This document shows, one piece after another, positions 54,616 through 64,000 of a stretch of 64,000 nt of DNA (position 1 is its first letter; every line of letters begins with the position of its first letter). The notes below the pieces were generated by a model, which saw nothing but the letters and a program-made list of their open reading frames with translations, ran no database searches and was not told the DNA's origin. Position numbers and translations under genes: made by a program. Source of the DNA: Lepus europaeus (taxonomy: Eukaryota; Chordata; Mammalia; Lagomorpha; Leporidae); NCBI RefSeq assembly GCF_033115175.1, contig NC_084834.1:91531808-91595807 (forward strand). Reading direction: 5' to 3'.

Positions 54616-55444
54616 CCTTTGTTACAAAGTAGCAGTTACCATCTGCCTGCCGGGTCCCTTTATAGAAATATTTGGAAGCTTCTTGGTAATTCCAGCATGG
54701 GAAAAGTTGCCTGCTTTCAACAGGCAAGAAAGAAGAGGAAAGAAGCACAGATTTTTCATATAAAAATCAGCATAAGCTCCTAATAAAATGGACCTAGCTG
54801 AGGTCCTGGATGAGGACGCAACAAGGTCTTGCTTAGTTGATGAGTCATGACTATGAATGGGTTTAACATGAAACCAGTAAAGTTTGTTTGCAGAATCCCT
54901 CAATTGCCTAGGCTACTTCCAAAGCCTTGCCAGGGACCCTAGCAGTGTGTGCAAGAGGTCCTTTGACACTTTGACACTTTCTCCTAAAGAGCATCGACTG
55001 AGTTGTGCAAGCTTTGGATCCCCTAAAACTTGATTAGCTCCTGCAAAAATGTTCTGTTTGTAACTCAAACAAAACCAGAGTTGCTATGACTGTGGGAAAA
55101 TGTAGTCTTCATTTGACTTTTCTGTTTTTCAGGTACCTTAACACCACTCCTTGAGTCCAGAAGAAAAGGGTCAGGTTAGCATTTCCACTTCTAGAAACTT
55201 AATAGTTCCTTCCATAAATGTAAAAACCTATGAACTGGACACAGGTGCAGGATATCCTTTTTAATTCTGGGTCCAGTGACTGAAACAATGACCTGAATCA
55301 AAATCCACCCACAGAACTTGAAAGTGTGCTATTAGTTCATCTGAGAAACTAAATCGGGCCATCACGTGGTTCCTGGCCAAGAGGGATGCCCCTCCCTTGT
55401 CACAAAGCAGCTAGAGAGTCCTCAGAAGAAAACACCATAGTGGC
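54616..55444. other. Unique sequence
   Basis: No gene or repeat is recognised. 'ttgacacttt' is directly doubled at 54963-54981. Confidence 0.45.
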
Positions 55445-55640
55445 AGGTAAAGGGAAGAACCAAACATTTACTGAATTTTCACAATTTGAGTGAAGCATTT
55501 TGGCAGCACTTAATACATCATGTCACATCATCATCACAGCTCCCCTCTGAAGTGCTCCATTTCACAGATGAAGAAACTAAAACCAAGGGAAGCAGATGAC
55601 AGTGAATGGTGGAGCTAAGAATCCAAACCAAAAGTAAAAG
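55445..55640 (-). repeat. MIR SINE relic
   Basis: 'aaacatttactgaattttcac', 'atcatcacagctcccctctgaagtgctccatttcacagatgaagaaactaaaaccaaggg' is reversed MIR. Confidence 0.75.
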
Positions 55641-56325
55641 CAAAAACTAGCCATTAAAAGTCAGATGGGTTGCTTGGGTCTTGCTCAGTTACCGTGAGTG
55701 GCAGCATGAGAAGGAGTTGAGAAAGAGAAACTACGAGGATGGAACAATTTGTCATTCTCTGACAGTAAAATCTGCCACTTTGGATTACATAAAGGCAAGA
55801 AGGTGAGAAGTAAAGGAGAAAGTAAATAAAACAAGGTAAGAAGAAGAGAATTGGATGTGCTGGAATTTCAACCAAGGTTTGTACCTTTCCAGGGTAGTGG
55901 AACCCCAAAGTATGGTGCTAATTTAAATAAGTGATCAAATTGAGGAGCTAAAGAAGAGGAGAAACTTCTAGTGTTTCATAGCACAGTAAGATGACTATCG
56001 TTAACAATAATTTATTGTCTATTTAAAATAGATAGAAGGAAAAAAAAGATTTAAAATAGATAGAAGAAAGGATTTTGAGAGTTCTCAACGCAAAGAAAGA
56101 TAAACATTTCATATGATGGAATGTTCACTGATCTGATTTTATCATTATACACTGCATGCATATATAAAATATTATACTGTACTTCATGAATGTGTATTAT
56201 ACTTGATTAAAAATTATAATTAAAATTAGTGCTTAGAACAAAGCCAATATTCAATAAGTGTCCCAATTATAACTATAGAGAAATTAGCAACCTGCCATTT
56301 TCTTTGCATATGAAAATTGATACAA
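55641..56325. other. Unique sequence with a short internal repeat
   Basis: No gene is recognised. 'atttaaaatagatagaag' occurs at about 56020 and again at 56049, a small tandem duplication. Confidence 0.45.
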
Positions 56326-56450
56326 TGCAAGTATCTGTTCATTAATTCACTCATCCCATAAATGTTGCTGTGAACATGCTAGGTGCTGGGAACACAGCAT
56401 AAAGAACATAGATTCAGTTGCTGGCTTCTTGGATGCACTGTCTAAAGCAG
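56326..56450 (-). repeat. L2 relic
   Basis: 'ttcattaattcactcatcccataaatgttgctgtgaacatgctaggtgctgggaacacagcataaagaacatag' matches reversed L2 (attcattcaacaaatatttattgagcacctactatgtgcc ... ctgggga tacagcagtgaac). Confidence 0.7.
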
Positions 56451-57449
56451 TCTTCATTCTATCTAAAATACAAAAAAATGACCAATTCTGTCTTTTTTTT
56501 AATGTCATTCCAAATGGACCTTTTCTATGCTTCCTTTAGTTTGTGGCACTACTTGCTTGTAAAGCAACCAGTAGATCTCTCCCCCACTTCAAAATGATCC
56601 TTGAAAAGTGTGATAGCTCAGGGGGGTGCAAGCTGCATGCAATTATTTCGTAGCTAATCCCTTTAGAGATGAGCCTACTTGTTAAGTGTCAGAATAGAGT
56701 GCCTGCCTAACATGGGGGAGGGAAAGGCTGGATTCACATTGGTTCATGTGTTTCATATTGCCTGGTGAGGCTCAGCTCTTCATTTTCAGGAAAGTGTCAT
56801 TGAAAAGACATCTTTGTGTCATCTAACATGTGTTTAGTGATTACTTTATCTGTAAGTGGTGAAGATCATACTAAACGATTGCTCCCTCTGTCTAGTTAAA
56901 GCTGACAGGGTTGTCACTACTTCAGTGATGGATGCAACACCTCAGCTTCTTTTCACAAATATGTCTTATTCTATATTGGAGAAATACAGACAGTTTGAGA
57001 ATGGACAAAGTCAGCAGCAGACAATGGATTCAATTTCATATTCCTAGAGTTCATATCAAGAAAGGAAGGTTTATTTAAAGTTTGTCTTTCCTGTGTCTTA
57101 TACCCCAGACTTTGTTCTCTGGTATCAATTTTTAAATAGGCTTGTCAACTGTTTAAAGGTGTATTCATGGAAGGTGACTGTACCTCTTCTCCTCCCTTAT
57201 TCCTCTGCCCCTTCCTCATATTAGGTGTATGTTCTAGCAATAGTGTCCAGGGTAAATATTCTTACCCTAATGCATGAATGACTGTGGTGGTGAGAATTTC
57301 TTGCCAGGATAGATAAGAGGCAGAGTCATCAAGGAAATTATCTGGGTAAATGACACCTTAAAACATTATTTTAGTAATTTAGTAGATATGGCCCAAGTTA
57401 CTGCTTGTAACTATGAAGGAAAGACTTGAAAAATATTTGAAATCAGTAT
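56451..57449. other. Unique sequence
   Basis: No gene or repeat is recognised. Confidence 0.45.
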
Positions 57450-57796
57450 TTTTTAAGATTTAATTTTATTTATTTGAAAGTCAGAGCTACAGAGAGAGAG
57501 GAGAGTCAGAGAGAGAGAAAGAGAGAGAGAGCAAGCGAGCTTCAATCTGTTGGTTCACTCCCCAAATGTCAGCAAAGCCTAGGCTGTGCCAGGCCAAAGC
57601 CAGGTGCCTGGAACTCCATCTGGGTCTCCCACAAGGGTGCAGGGGCCCAAGTACGTGGGCCATCTTCTGCTACTTTCCCAGGCAATTTGACAGGGAACTG
57701 GATCAGAAGTGGAGAAGGCAGGACTCAGACAAGTGCTCATGTGAGATGCGGCATTGAAGGTGGAGGCTTAGCCTGCTGTGCCACAATGCCATGCCC
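57450..57796 (-). mobile_element. CSINE, full length, minus strand
   Basis: Reversed tail TTTTTAAGATTTAATTTTATTTATTTG, GA tract (57492-57531), 'tgttggttcactccccaaatg', head ending CTGTGCCACAATGCCATGCCC. The 134-codon plus-strand frame 57474-57878 lies almost entirely inside it and is an artefact. Confidence 0.94.
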
Positions 57797-58554
57797 TGAA
57801 GTGGGTATTGTTTTTAATCTACATATCCCCTTCTTGTGTGGAATTAGTTGGAATCTGAGTATTCTATTGTCAAAATGATTTTAATTACCTATCCTATTTG
57901 AAGGTAAGAATACAAGTTCACCTATCATGAGGCTCATTTTGCTTGATGAAGGGATAATTCTGCTTGCTGACATTCATCGATTTTGATGCTTATGCTTAGC
58001 TTTAATTCTGTCATTTAGTCCTCACCTTGGAGAAAAACTATTCATAGGCTAGAATCAGATGGAGAAAATCTTGGCAAAGAAGTACACTAGAAAAAGGGCT
58101 CCAGTGAAATTATTATGTACCTGATGTTAAGAAGAGAAGGAGACAAGGAAGTTGCTGAAGCAGATGGAATTGAGAATAGGAACGGTCAGCCAACCAGCTG
58201 CAGTGAACAATGAAAAGGTCAGGCTACTCTTGAATATTACCATGTCTGTCACAGACTAAAGTGAGCATTAAAGTCCTGAAGTCTTGCTTGCTTCCCAAAG
58301 TTTAGTAGGAACAGAAAACGGCACCACACCAAGAGTGCAATGATATTTAGAAATAGTTTGAACATCTGGGGGTAAATTTGAGGTCACCCTTGGTGCACCG
58401 CTGTCAACCTGGTCACGCTCACAACCCCCACCCCACCCCCTATCCTTCCCGGCTCACTTCATGCATATCCATGGGGCAGCTGCCTGGTAAATCAGACAGA
58501 ATTCTTCAAAAGGCCCCTGGGGGGCTGATAATCACAATAAATATTACAAGTTTG
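57797..58554. other. Unique sequence
   Basis: No gene or repeat is recognised. Confidence 0.45.
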
Positions 58555-58715
58555 TCCTCACACAGACCTTTCTTCAGAAGGCCTTCTGGGCTAGCCAGTT
58601 TAATTGTTATGACTGCTCTTTTTTTCTCTCATATGGGATTGATGAAGCACAGTGGCTTCCCTGAGGTCACCCAGCAGGATGGGTTCCCTACCAGAATTTC
58701 CATACAGCCTAGAGA
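58555..58715 (-). repeat. MIR SINE relic
   Basis: 'gcctt ... tttaattgttatgactgctc ... gggattgatgaagcacagtggcttccctgaggtcacccagcaggatggg' follows reversed MIR. It accounts for part of the 122-codon frame 58378-58746. Confidence 0.55.
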
Positions 58716-58844
58716 ATCAATGATGTTGCAGAACAGAGCTCCATAGGAGCCAACACAAATATGTCAGTCGGTTTTACAAAGGATGGTTTAATAAAACAGC
58801 AAAATCCATTTCTGTACCAAGTCATTTCATCGGCTGTGCTATGT

Positions 58845-58985
58845 TATTGCAGTGGGATCTACCAACACCAGCATCAACCACATGGGGAATGAAATTTAGT
58901 AGTATTCAGTAGTATGGATAATCCCAAGTGAAGATTAACCACATTCAGAAAACATCAGAATCTTAAACCAAGATCCACTTTAGTA
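58845..58985. repeat. Possible MER20-type hAT relic
   Basis: 'gggatctaccaacaccagcatcaaccacatggggaatgaaattta ... atcagaatcttaaaccaagatcc' recalls reversed MER20 (ggaccagcagcatcagcatcacctgggaacttgttagaaatgc). Weak. Confidence 0.4.
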
Positions 58986-59037
58986 TTTGGGGGGCTTTTT
59001 TTTTAATCAGTAGCAATCAATATATATTCTAACATGG

Positions 59038-59240
59038 TAGGTCTTGACCAGGGGGCAAGTTTGCCTACCAAGAGGCAGCCGGCATTTTCTGCAGACATTT
59101 TTGATTATCACAATTGAAGGGGAGGGAATGACTAAATCAGGTGGGCAGGGGCCAGGACTGCTGTTAAACATCCTACAGTGCATGGGACAGTGCCCCACAA
59201 CAAAGAATTACCTGGCTCAAAATGTCAATAATGCTAGGAA
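59038..59240 (+). repeat. MER5A hAT-Charlie non-autonomous DNA transposon
   Basis: 'cttgaccagggggcaagtttgcctaccaagaggcagccggcattt', 'gcagacatttttgattatcacaa', 'gtgggcaggggccaggactgctgttaaacatcctacagtgcatgggacagtgccccacaacaaagaattacctggctcaaaatgtcaataatgc' match the MER5A consensus over almost its full length. Confidence 0.88.
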
Positions 59241-59559
59241 TGAGATGCCAAAAGCCCAGAAGCAAAGAGGAGAGATGAGAAAAAAAGAAGAGATTGGTTG
59301 AAAGTCATTAATGCAATGTTTAGGCCCCAGATTTCTTCCCCAAATGTTGGCATCAGGCAATGATTACATTGCCACACCTAGCCTTGCAGTAAACCCTCTA
59401 AACTTTATCACATATGTTTGCTTTCCTTAAGCATAGGGACATATACTTTTGGATTTTTTTTTCTTGACAATAATTAAAAGAGTATCTGGCTGTATATAAT
59501 CGTTGGAAGCTTAAATTTTTGCTCCAAAATTTATCTATAAGAATTGCTAAAATTCATCT
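59241..59559. other. Unique sequence
   Basis: No gene or repeat is recognised. Confidence 0.45.
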
Positions 59560-59710
59560 TTTTTGGTGTGCAGTTTCAGTTCATTCATTTTGACTGCTAT
59601 ATAGCATTTCCTTGTATAAATGACCTATAATTTATTTTGATAGATATTTAGGTTGTCAACAAGTATTTCCTATCATGAGTAGCACTATTATAGATATCTT
59701 ATTTAAAAAC
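59560..59710 (+). repeat. Ancient L1M-type LINE fragment
   Basis: 'tttcagttcattcattttgactgctatatagcatttccttgtataaatgacctataatttatttt', then 'atatttaggttgtcaacaagta' and 'gtagcactattatagat', follow the old L1 phrase 'cattcattttaactgctgtatagtatttcattgtataaat ... gacatttaggttgtttccaa'. The CSINE at 59736 interrupts the neighbourhood. Confidence 0.65.
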
Positions 59711-59735
59711 ATTTATTTATAAAATTAATGGTGTA

Positions 59736-60072
59736 GGGGCCAGCGCCATGGCTCAGCGGATTAATGCCCTGGCCTAAAGCACCGGCATCCCAGTGGACCT
59801 GGCTGCTCCACTTCCAATCCAGCTCTCTGCTATGGCCTAGGAAAACAATAGAAGATGGTCCAAGTCGTTTGGCCCCCATACCCGCATGGGAGACCCATAT
59901 GAAGCTTCTGGCTTCTGGCTTTGGATCAGTGCAGCTCCAGCCATTGCAGCCAATTAGGGAGTGAACTATCAGATGGAAGATCTCTCTCTTTCTGCCTCTC
60001 CTCTTTGTGTAACTCTGACTTTCAAATAAATAAGTAAATCTTTAAAAAAAAAATCAAAAACTAAATTAAATT
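59736..60072 (+). mobile_element. CSINE with perfect 14-bp target-site duplication
   Basis: Head GGGGCCAGCGCCATGGCTCAG, standard body, tail TTTCAAATAAATAAGTAAATC then A-rich with (TTAAA)n. AAATTAATGGTGTA at 59722-59735 and 60073-60086 is exact. Confidence 0.97.
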
Positions 60073-60194
60073 AAATTAATGGTGTACATGCATTTTCTTT
60101 CATATATAACATATAAAGCATATTTTACATTATAGTAAAATTATGGAATTATATACCCATATGTAAGTGATGATTAGCTCTCTTATGGGATTAT

Positions 60195-60548
60195 TTTCTA
60201 TGTATTTATTTATATATTTGAAAGGCAGAATGACAGAAGGAGACAGAGGGATCTTCTATTGTTGGTTCCCTCCCCAAAATCATCCCAAAGTGGGGGGGGG
60301 GGGGGGCAGGTGAAATCCAGGAGGTCAGAACTCTATGCGGGTCATGTATAGATGACAGGGCCCAAGGACTTGGGCCATGATCTGTTGTTTTCCCAGGCAC
60401 ATTAGCAAAGAGCTGGATAAGAAGCAGAGCAGCTAGGACTCTAACAGGTCCAAGCTTTAGTTCATTCATTTTGACTGCAATACAGCTCCAATATGGAATG
60501 CTGGCATTGCAAGCAACAGTTTAACCTGCTGCATGCAACACTGGCCAC
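60195..60548 (-). mobile_element. CSINE carrying a G15 run and a 35-bp foreign insert
   Basis: Reversed tail TGTATTTATTTATATATTTG, body with a 15-G homopolymer (60292-60306), head ending CTGCATGCAACACTGGCCAC. Between 'ctctaacaggt' and 'ccaatatggaatgctggc' lies an insert (about 60450-60483) foreign to the family. Confidence 0.9.
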
Positions 60549-60730
60549 TATTAAAAAATTATTGATCATTTTTTTCTTTTTTTCCTACAAAAACATGTAT
60601 CTTTTATAAGAAAAATTATTTCCTATGAAATTTGGAGATTGACATTGTTTTAAGTTATGCAAACACTATCTTAAATTACCCTAAGTTTGCTTCCTCCACT
60701 CTACAGACTATTTATAAAATAGTTTTTGTT

Positions 60731-61058
60731 TTTTTTAAAGATTTATTTTATTTATTTTAAAGACAGAATTACACAGAGAGGTAGAGACAGAGAGAGAGGT
60801 CTTCCATCTGCTGGTTCACTCCCCAGATGGCCGCAATGACTGGAGCTGAGCCAATCCGAATCCAGGAGCCAGGAGCTTCTTCCAAGTCTCCCACATGGGT
60901 GCAGGGGCCCAAGCACTTGGGCCATCTTCTACTGCTTTCCCAGGCCACAGCAGAGAGCTGGATTGGAAATGGAGCAGCCAGGACTAGAACTGGTGCCCAC
61001 ATGGGATGCCGGCACTGCATGCCAGGGCATTAACCCACTGCGCCACAGCACCGGCCCA
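60731..61058 (-). mobile_element. CSINE, full length, minus strand
   Basis: Reversed tail TTTTTTAAAGATTTATTTTATTTATTTT, well-kept body, head GCGCCACAGCACCGGCCC (61041-61058). GTTTTTGTT at 60722-60730 and 61062-61070 is a plausible target repeat. Confidence 0.96.
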
Positions 61059-61070
61059 GTTGTTTTTGTT

Positions 61071-61744
61071 AACTCAATACTGGACTTTAACTAAAAGTAG
61101 TGAATACATTAAGATAGACCCATCTGAATTTGCCCACACAATTTGTAAAGTGAAAAGCAGACTTAAACTATGCACTAACTATAACCTAACAAATAGTTAA
61201 GCAATATTAAGATCAGCATCAAAAAGTCAAAAAGGAGAAACCCTCTGCTTGTTGAGGTCCTTATACATAATTAACAACTTAATTTTTAGCAGTCAAAGAC
61301 ATATTGCTAAGCAACTGGACACCTGCCAGCTTACAGCATAATGTATTCCTGTAGAATTAGAGATTATTAAAAAATAAAATTAAAGAAGCGGGGAGGATAG
61401 CAGAACTTAGTTTCAATCTCCCACCCAAAAAAGCAAACCCCATTGGAAACACTATATAAGTCTCAAATTTCCAGTGTGCCCATTCACACTTGAACCTGTT
61501 GATTATAAATCCTAATCTATTGCCAGCCTACATGAATAAAAACAGAAATCTCCATGAACAGGTGATAGGCAGGAGCGATAGGGAGAGGTCACTTGTTTTA
61601 CCCTCTTGCTGCCTCCCCTCCACAGAAAGGCAACAACAGAACACAAGAGAGAAGGATTTGGGACAGAGGCTGCATCCACAAATGCAAACCCAGAGAAAAC
61701 ATACAGAAATGGTTCCAGTTGTTTACGTTCCTCTCTTCATTCCC
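61071..61744. other. Unique sequence
   Basis: No gene or named repeat is recognised. The block ends in an A-rich run, so part of it (from about 61480) might be an unidentified retroposon. The 88-codon frame 61490-61756 has no recognisable domain. Confidence 0.4.
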
Positions 61745-61783
61745 ATAAAAAAATAAAAAATAAAAAATAAAATAAAAAAACTA
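61745..61783 (+). repeat. (AAAAAT)n A-rich simple repeat
   Basis: ataaaaaaataaaaaataaaaaataaaataaaaaaa, possibly a decayed poly-A tail. Confidence 0.85.
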
Positions 61784-61883
61784 CACCCTTTCTTTCTAAA
61801 TTTCTCGAATATGGTGAAGGTCTGAATTAACTATATTTTTCCCCTTTAATTTCCCCCCTAATTTTTCCTGAGTAAACAAATGT

Positions 61884-62163
61884 AAAAGGGGCCTGTGTTG
61901 TGACATGGGGGTAAACCAGCCACCTGTAATGCCGGCACTCTAGACGTGTGCCAGCCACTGCACTTCTGATCCGGCTCCCTGCTAATGGCAAGTGTTTGGG
62001 CCCCTGCACCCTTGTGGGAGACCCAGATGAAGCTTCTGAATTCTGGCTTTGGCCTGGCTCAGGCCTGGCCGTTTCAGCCATCTGGGAAGTGAACCAGTGG
62101 ATATAAGCTCTCTCTGCCTTTCTCTGTAACTCTAGTTTAAAACAATAAATAAATCTTTAAAAG
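61884..62163 (+). mobile_element. CSINE with internal deletions, followed by (GA)n
   Basis: Worn head (aggggcctgtgttgtgacatg), body missing the 'gcctgggaaagcagcagaagatggccc' segment, 'catctgggaagtgaaccagtgg', tail AATAAATAAATC. A (GA)n of about 8 units follows at 62166-62181. Confidence 0.9.
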
Positions 62164-62183
62164 AAGAGAGAGAGAGAGAGAAT

Positions 62184-62824
62184 CTAAAAGATTACCTTTC
62201 AATGGCAAAAAATACCTTTTTTCTCTCTACTTTGTAGAGCAACCACCTCCTGCAGTGAACAGTGTTGGAATTGTATGATCTGAAAGTTGAGTAAGAATTG
62301 CCATGCAATAAAAGCTAAAAAGAGGTGTGAGAGGATGCACAAAGGAAGACAGAGGACTAGCAACACGACTAACTCTGGCAACCATTCATCTCTTAAACCC
62401 CAGTTTCTTCTCCAAAGAAAATGTCAGTCCCACCAGAAACCAGAAATGAGAGTATAAGCTACCGTCAGGTGTACTTCTTTTTGTCACTGGAAAGAAAACA
62501 CAGACAGGTGGCAAGGTTTCTGTCCATGCTTCTGCGTGACGTGGCCCCCTGCACACACAGTCACACACACGAAGTCGGATTCACGGGCCGAAGAGATACT
62601 GTAAGGCACAACAGCTCCCGGTGTTTGCCGGAGGTCTTAAGGGGATCTTCTGTTTCATTCCGTGGTAATGCCCTTTTTGTTGACAAAAGTAAATTGATGA
62701 CAGTCAGGAGGGAAGCATTTGGTGGAAAAATTCTGTTGACCCTTCTCAGATTGAATTTGACCACAGAACAGGATACCAGCAGTTGCAGAAATGATAGATT
62801 ATTGTAATGACTGCCAGAATGGCC
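62184..62824. other. Unique sequence
   Basis: No gene or repeat is recognised. A 128-codon plus-strand frame (62421-62807) is the longest outside repeats and the CpG island in this half. It overlaps an equally open minus-strand frame, carries no domain I know and lacks splice context. Confidence 0.4.
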
Positions 62825-63620
62825 TTTTGGCATGTTTAAATGGCAATAAATTTCACCAGGAAGAAGGCAATTTTACTACTTTAGAGCAGTGAGGAAACAC
62901 GGTGTTTAAGGTGTAAATAAATCGTGGGTCATTAGCAGCCAGCATATTCTGTCCACGGTGTGATTCTCAATCAATGGCATTCATATTTAATTTAATTACG
63001 TGGATTTACTTGGCCAATTATATTTTTTCATTCCAAGTCACAGACTTCTCAGGCTGACAACTTTGCTCTTTTCCTGTGTCATATGCCCATAAACACAGCC
63101 CTAGTTTCTCCCTTATTTTTCCATGCTCAGGTATATAAATACGATGCGAGTAGTTCAATGACACCAGCTCACCGAGTAGCAGACTGAGATTATTAAATTA
63201 GAGACTGATCTGCTCTGTGGTCTTTTCCTTGGCTCCAAAAACCCCTCTGTCCCTTGCTCATTAATCTGGCTCAGTCCTTCAGTGAACTCTGCCATTAAAG
63301 GAGGGGGCAAGAGGGAAAGGTGTGCAATGAAGTTTGACATTTCCTCAGAAATGATTGTGTTAAAACTCACTTACATTTATAGCTCCATCTCATTGGAGAA
63401 TGTTAATCAGGTGCAGTTTCATCAAGGGGAAGGTATTGGGATCTAATCAAGTCAAAGATGTGCTCATATTGGTATAGATGGTGTTTCCAAAGCAGCACTT
63501 TAAAAGGTCATTTTTAAAGACAGGATAAGGTGATCATTAACAAGGTTCATTAATAACAATCTGTTTATGGACAGTTTAAGCCTGTGGGCTCCATCTACAG
63601 TATCAGTGTGAGGCCAAATT
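62825..63620. promoter_or_regulatory. Candidate cluster of conserved non-coding elements
   Basis: Repeat-free, undecayed sequence dense with developmental-factor-like words: GTAAATAAATCGTGGGTC at 62913, TTTAATTTAATTACGTGG at 62987, GGCCAATTATATTTTTTC at 63012, GAGATTATTAAATTAGAG at 63186, TCATTAATCTGGCTC at 63259, CATTAACAAGGTTCATTAATAAC at 63535. No gene is seen. It looks like enhancer-type DNA, but this is inference. Confidence 0.35.
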
Positions 63621-64000
63621 CTGCTTGTTTCAAGCTTGTGTCAGTTATGACCAGAGGAACACAATTCAAGATAGACACTCCAAATCAGCTCAATACCAAA
63701 CTTTACAGAACCAAATTCGTGTTGAACTCACATTGAGTAGATAAGCATAATTCCTCCAGAAGCCTAAATCTCACTTCATACTAAGCATAGCATGAAATGT
63801 CCTCGCCTGATGTGACTGAAAGTGTAGCCTGAGTGACTTATTCCAAGCCTCATGGAAACGAGGCATGTATATTTCTTCAGGCTTGCTTCATGTTTTCTGG
63901 AATGCTTTCCCCAAGACCACACTGGAAGGCTTCTCTGCTCCTATAATTGTGCAAACTACTGAGAACACACTGGTAGCCCAAGCAAAATTAGTCCAAAAAC
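63621..64000. other. Unique sequence at window end
   Basis: No gene or repeat is recognised. Confidence 0.5.

Noticed and set aside
57474-57878. 134-codon plus-strand frame
   Set aside because: Lies almost wholly in a minus-strand CSINE.
1184-62163. CSINE heads as tRNA genes
   Set aside because: The heads descend from a tRNA and keep worn A/B-box-like words, but lack an intact cloverleaf and are followed by SINE bodies.
62421-62807. 128-codon plus-strand frame
   Set aside because: A comparably open frame lies on the opposite strand. No domain, signal peptide or splice context was found.
1-64000. A novel multi-gene system
   Set aside because: No coding operon-like or clustered gene content exists here. 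All coding-like signals resolve to pseudogenes, repeats or chance frames.

Overview
This window is mammalian intergenic DNA, almost certainly from a lagomorph and most likely European rabbit (Oryctolagus cuniculus). The strongest evidence is about thirty copies of the lagomorph tRNA-derived C-repeat SINE (CSINE). Its 5' head reads GGGGCCGGCGCTGTGGC, and its tail is a (CT)n tract followed by TTTCAAATAAATAAATCTTT. Five L1 3' ends of lagomorph type are also present, over a background of worn mammal-wide MIR, L2, MER5A/MER20-type and ERVL-LTR-like fragments. I found no intact protein-coding gene, no convincing coding exon and no structural RNA gene. The open frames are short and fall mostly inside repeats or in the CpG-rich block.

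Layout. 1-11.3 kb is mostly old unique sequence with two CSINEs, an MLT2-like LTR and MIR/L2 relics. 11.3-13.1 kb is the most gene-like part: an AT-rich, homeodomain-site-rich stretch of conserved-element character running directly into a CpG island (about 12.17-12.96 kb) with a good splice-donor match at its right edge. 13.2-23.3 kb is unique sequence with MIR/L2/old L1 relics and a few CSINEs. 23.5-26.1 kb is a minus-strand processed pseudogene of OSBPL9, split by a later 5'-truncated L1 that duplicated a 9-bp target. 26.4-36.9 kb is SINE-rich and contains an L1 with an inverted 5' part (twin priming). 37.8-38.0 kb is the C-terminal end of a TRPC3 retrocopy. 38.9-41.1 kb holds a 98-bp local templated duplication bounded by 12-bp direct repeats, and an L1-type insertion inside a CSINE. 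41-62 kb alternates CSINEs, MIRs, a minus-strand L1 and a MER5A. 62.8-63.6 kb again looks like conserved non-coding sequence.

The parts do not form a pathway. What the window records is retrotransposition: L1 machinery moved itself, the CSINEs and two host mRNAs into this gene desert. Any regulatory function would lie in the CpG island and the unique AT-rich blocks. I found no sign of an undescribed multi-gene system.
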